A stretch of 34,077 bases of DNA, taken from assembly GCA_964542765.1 (NCBI GenBank), contig CAZIVO010000030.1:1-34077 (forward strand). The letters are read 5' to 3'. Below are positions 32,998 to 34,077 of the stretch, piece by piece; within the stretch, counting starts at the first letter, position 1; each line of letters begins with the position of its first letter. The notes under the pieces were generated by a model. That model had not been told where the DNA came from and ran no database searches. It saw only the letters and a list, made by a program, of their open reading frames with translations. Source of the stretch: CAZIVO01 sp964542765 (GTDB lineage: Bacteria > Planctomycetota > UBA1135 > UBA2386). The translations under genes and the position numbers were made by a program.

Positions 32998-34077
32998 GTG
33001 CGTATCTTCAGAGAATCTTGGTTGTGGTGTACGGTTGCCGTTTTTGGTGCTTCGGGTCAGGCGATTCATGCCCAGCCACCTTCGACAGCTGCTGATGTCG
33101 AAGCGAGGTTTTCTCGTTTCGACAGGAGTGGCGATGGCAAAGTGACGGAAGGCGAAGTTCCCGCTGGGCTTTGGCAACGCCTTCGCAGCATGGATACCGA
33201 CAAGGACGGGGCGGTTTCATCGGCAGAATACAAGAAGGGTTACAGCCAGCGGCCCCCGGGCACTTCGACGAGAGGTAGACCTTCGGGCACTTCGACGAGA
33301 GGTAGACCTTCGGGTGCCAGGGGGGGGGCTCCGGGTTTGCGTCCGGCTGAGAATAGGCAGCAGATCTACGATCGAAAAAGTGCTTTCTTGGCGCAGGATC
33401 TCGACGGTGATGAGGCCGTATCCGTGCAGGAATACAGCGGGCCACCAAGAATGTTCAAAGAGTTCGATGCTGATGGCGACGGCGAGCTGACCCTCGAAGA
33501 ATCAAAGTGGATGTTGACCTTTTCCCCCATTCCTTCGGGGAGCTTCGTGATGGGCTCCGAGATGGGGGGCAGGAACGAGAAGCCCGCCCATCGAGTCGAG
33601 ATCGATGCCTTCCAGATGGGCACGACGGAGGTGACCACGGCTCAGTTTTGTCAGTATCTGAATGCTGCTCTCAGGGCCGGAGAGATTGTGGTCAAGCTGA
33701 GTGACGCCGGCGGTGGGGGAGTTCGCATCTTCATTCCCATTCCGGCTTATGAAGTGTTTGGGGCGCCGGGCGCGAAGTTCGCCGGGAAGTCATACACGAT
33801 TCTGAGCCCTGTTTCCGGCCTGTCTCACGTCAAGCTGGCAGAACATCCCATCAACATTCCCGAACACCCCCTGAATCAGAGTTGGGTCGATTATGTCCCT
33901 GACATGAAGCGGTTTTATGTTCGCCCCGGTTTCGAAGACTGGCCTGCGGCAAATGTGAGATGGTACGGGGCATACGCTTTTGCCAAGCATTACGGCTTGT
34001 CGCTGCCGACGGAGGCGGAGTGGGAGTATGTGGCGAGCGGTGGCAAGCAACTCGAGTGGGCCACGGGTAACGGCGAG
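32998..34077 (+). CDS. secreted four-EF-hand protein with FGE-sulfatase domain (3' end outside window)
   Basis: The GTG start at 32998 follows AGGAG by six bases and begins a signal peptide ending near AIHAQ (about residue 26). Four calcium-binding EF-hand loops are visible: DRSGDGKVTEGE (42-53), DTDKDGAVSSAE (66-77), DLDGDEAVSVQE (134-145; Glu replaces the usual Gly at loop position 6) and DADGDGELTLEE (157-168). Between loops 2 and 3 lies a Gly/Arg/Pro/Ser-rich linker that includes a duplicated nine-residue unit. From about 172 an FGE-sulfatase/SUMF1-type domain begins (PIPSGSFVMGSEMGG, TEVTTAQFCQYL, LPTEAEWEYVASGG). Many such proteins are not true formylglycine-generating enzymes, and the catalytic cysteines would lie beyond the window edge. 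An extracytoplasmic, calcium-dependent role is inferred. Confidence 0.9.
   Translation, partial: MRIFRESWLWCTVAVFGASGQAIHAQPPSTAADVEARFSRFDRSGDGKVTEGEVPAGLWQRLRSMDTDKDGAVSSAEYKKGYSQRPPGTSTRGRPSGTSTRGRPSGARGGAPGLRPAENRQQIYDRKSAFLAQDLDGDEAVSVQEYSGPPRMFKEFDADGDGELTLEESKWMLTFSPIPSGSFVMGSEMGGRNEKPAHRVEIDAFQMGTTEVTTAQFCQYLNAALRAGEIVVKLSDAGGGGVRIFIPIPAYEVFGAPGAKFAGKSYTILSPVSGLSHVKLAEHPINIPEHPLNQSWVDYVPDMKRFYVRPGFEDWPAANVRWYGAYAFAKHYGLSLPTEAEWEYVASGGKQLEWATGNGE
33258..33311 (+). repeat. two-copy 27-bp in-frame tandem repeat
   Basis: Units 33258-33284 and 33285-33311 are identical. Each encodes nine residues of a flexible linker (GTSTRGRPS) between the second and third EF-hand loops. Exact identity at DNA level suggests a recent duplication or active slippage, so copy number may vary between strains. 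Confidence 0.92.

Noticed and set aside
1..34077. CRISPR arrays, IS elements, prophage genes or toxin-antitoxin pairs
   Set aside because: No spaced repeat array, transposase, integrase or phage protein was seen on either strand.

Overview
The window is a GC-rich bacterial chromosome segment, most likely from a Planctomycetota (or related PVC) genome assembled from environmental reads. The taxonomic hint is inference. It rests on a Tat-exported Gfo/Idh/MocA oxidoreductase, an ECF-type sigma factor, secreted kelch proteins with a shared N-terminal domain, a sialidase/sialate-esterase group and an EF-hand/FGE-sulfatase secreted protein, beside an LptE/BamD-like outer-membrane gene set. Two runs of exactly 10 N sit inside genes and do not keep frame, so they are scaffold gaps rather than measured lengths.

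Left part (1-7432, all minus strand): an HDOD-GAF-like-GGDEF signalling protein, a CNNM/CorC-type CBS membrane protein, RecO, a TPR (BamD-like) lipoprotein, LptE and FtsH, which runs off the left edge. The last five are tightly spaced and read like one operon for envelope quality control and outer-membrane assembly plus recombination repair. An ECF-like sigma factor diverges from the HDOD gene (7761-8408). It is followed by three tandem hairpins, the last a good intrinsic terminator.

Middle (8659-17725): imidazolonepropionase (hutI), an HtrA/DegP-type protease, the double-GTPase Der followed closely by a DPM1-like glycosyltransferase, two tandem 514-residue secreted kelch paralogues, and a phosphoglycolate-phosphatase-like HAD hydrolase. 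A small lipoprotein gene diverges from the HAD gene.

Surface polysaccharide locus (18402-25829, plus strand): Wzm-type permease, Wzt-type ATPase with a C-terminal glycan-binding domain, three GT2 and one GT4 glycosyltransferases, and a PIG-L deacetylase. Most junctions overlap or nearly touch. Together they fit assembly and ABC-transporter export of an O-antigen-like glycan.

Right part (25863-34077): a Tat-exported oxidoreductase, a class-C-beta-lactamase-fold lipoprotein, a double-domain sialate O-acetylesterase-like protein whose second domain has lost catalytic residues, a five-Asp-box sialidase, and a partial four-EF-hand/FGE-sulfatase protein. This looks like an extracytoplasmic glycan (possibly sialic acid) scavenging group. 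The most notable items are the half-dead double esterase beside a sialidase, the equal-length kelch pair, and the HDOD-GAF-GGDEF gene facing the ECF sigma gene.
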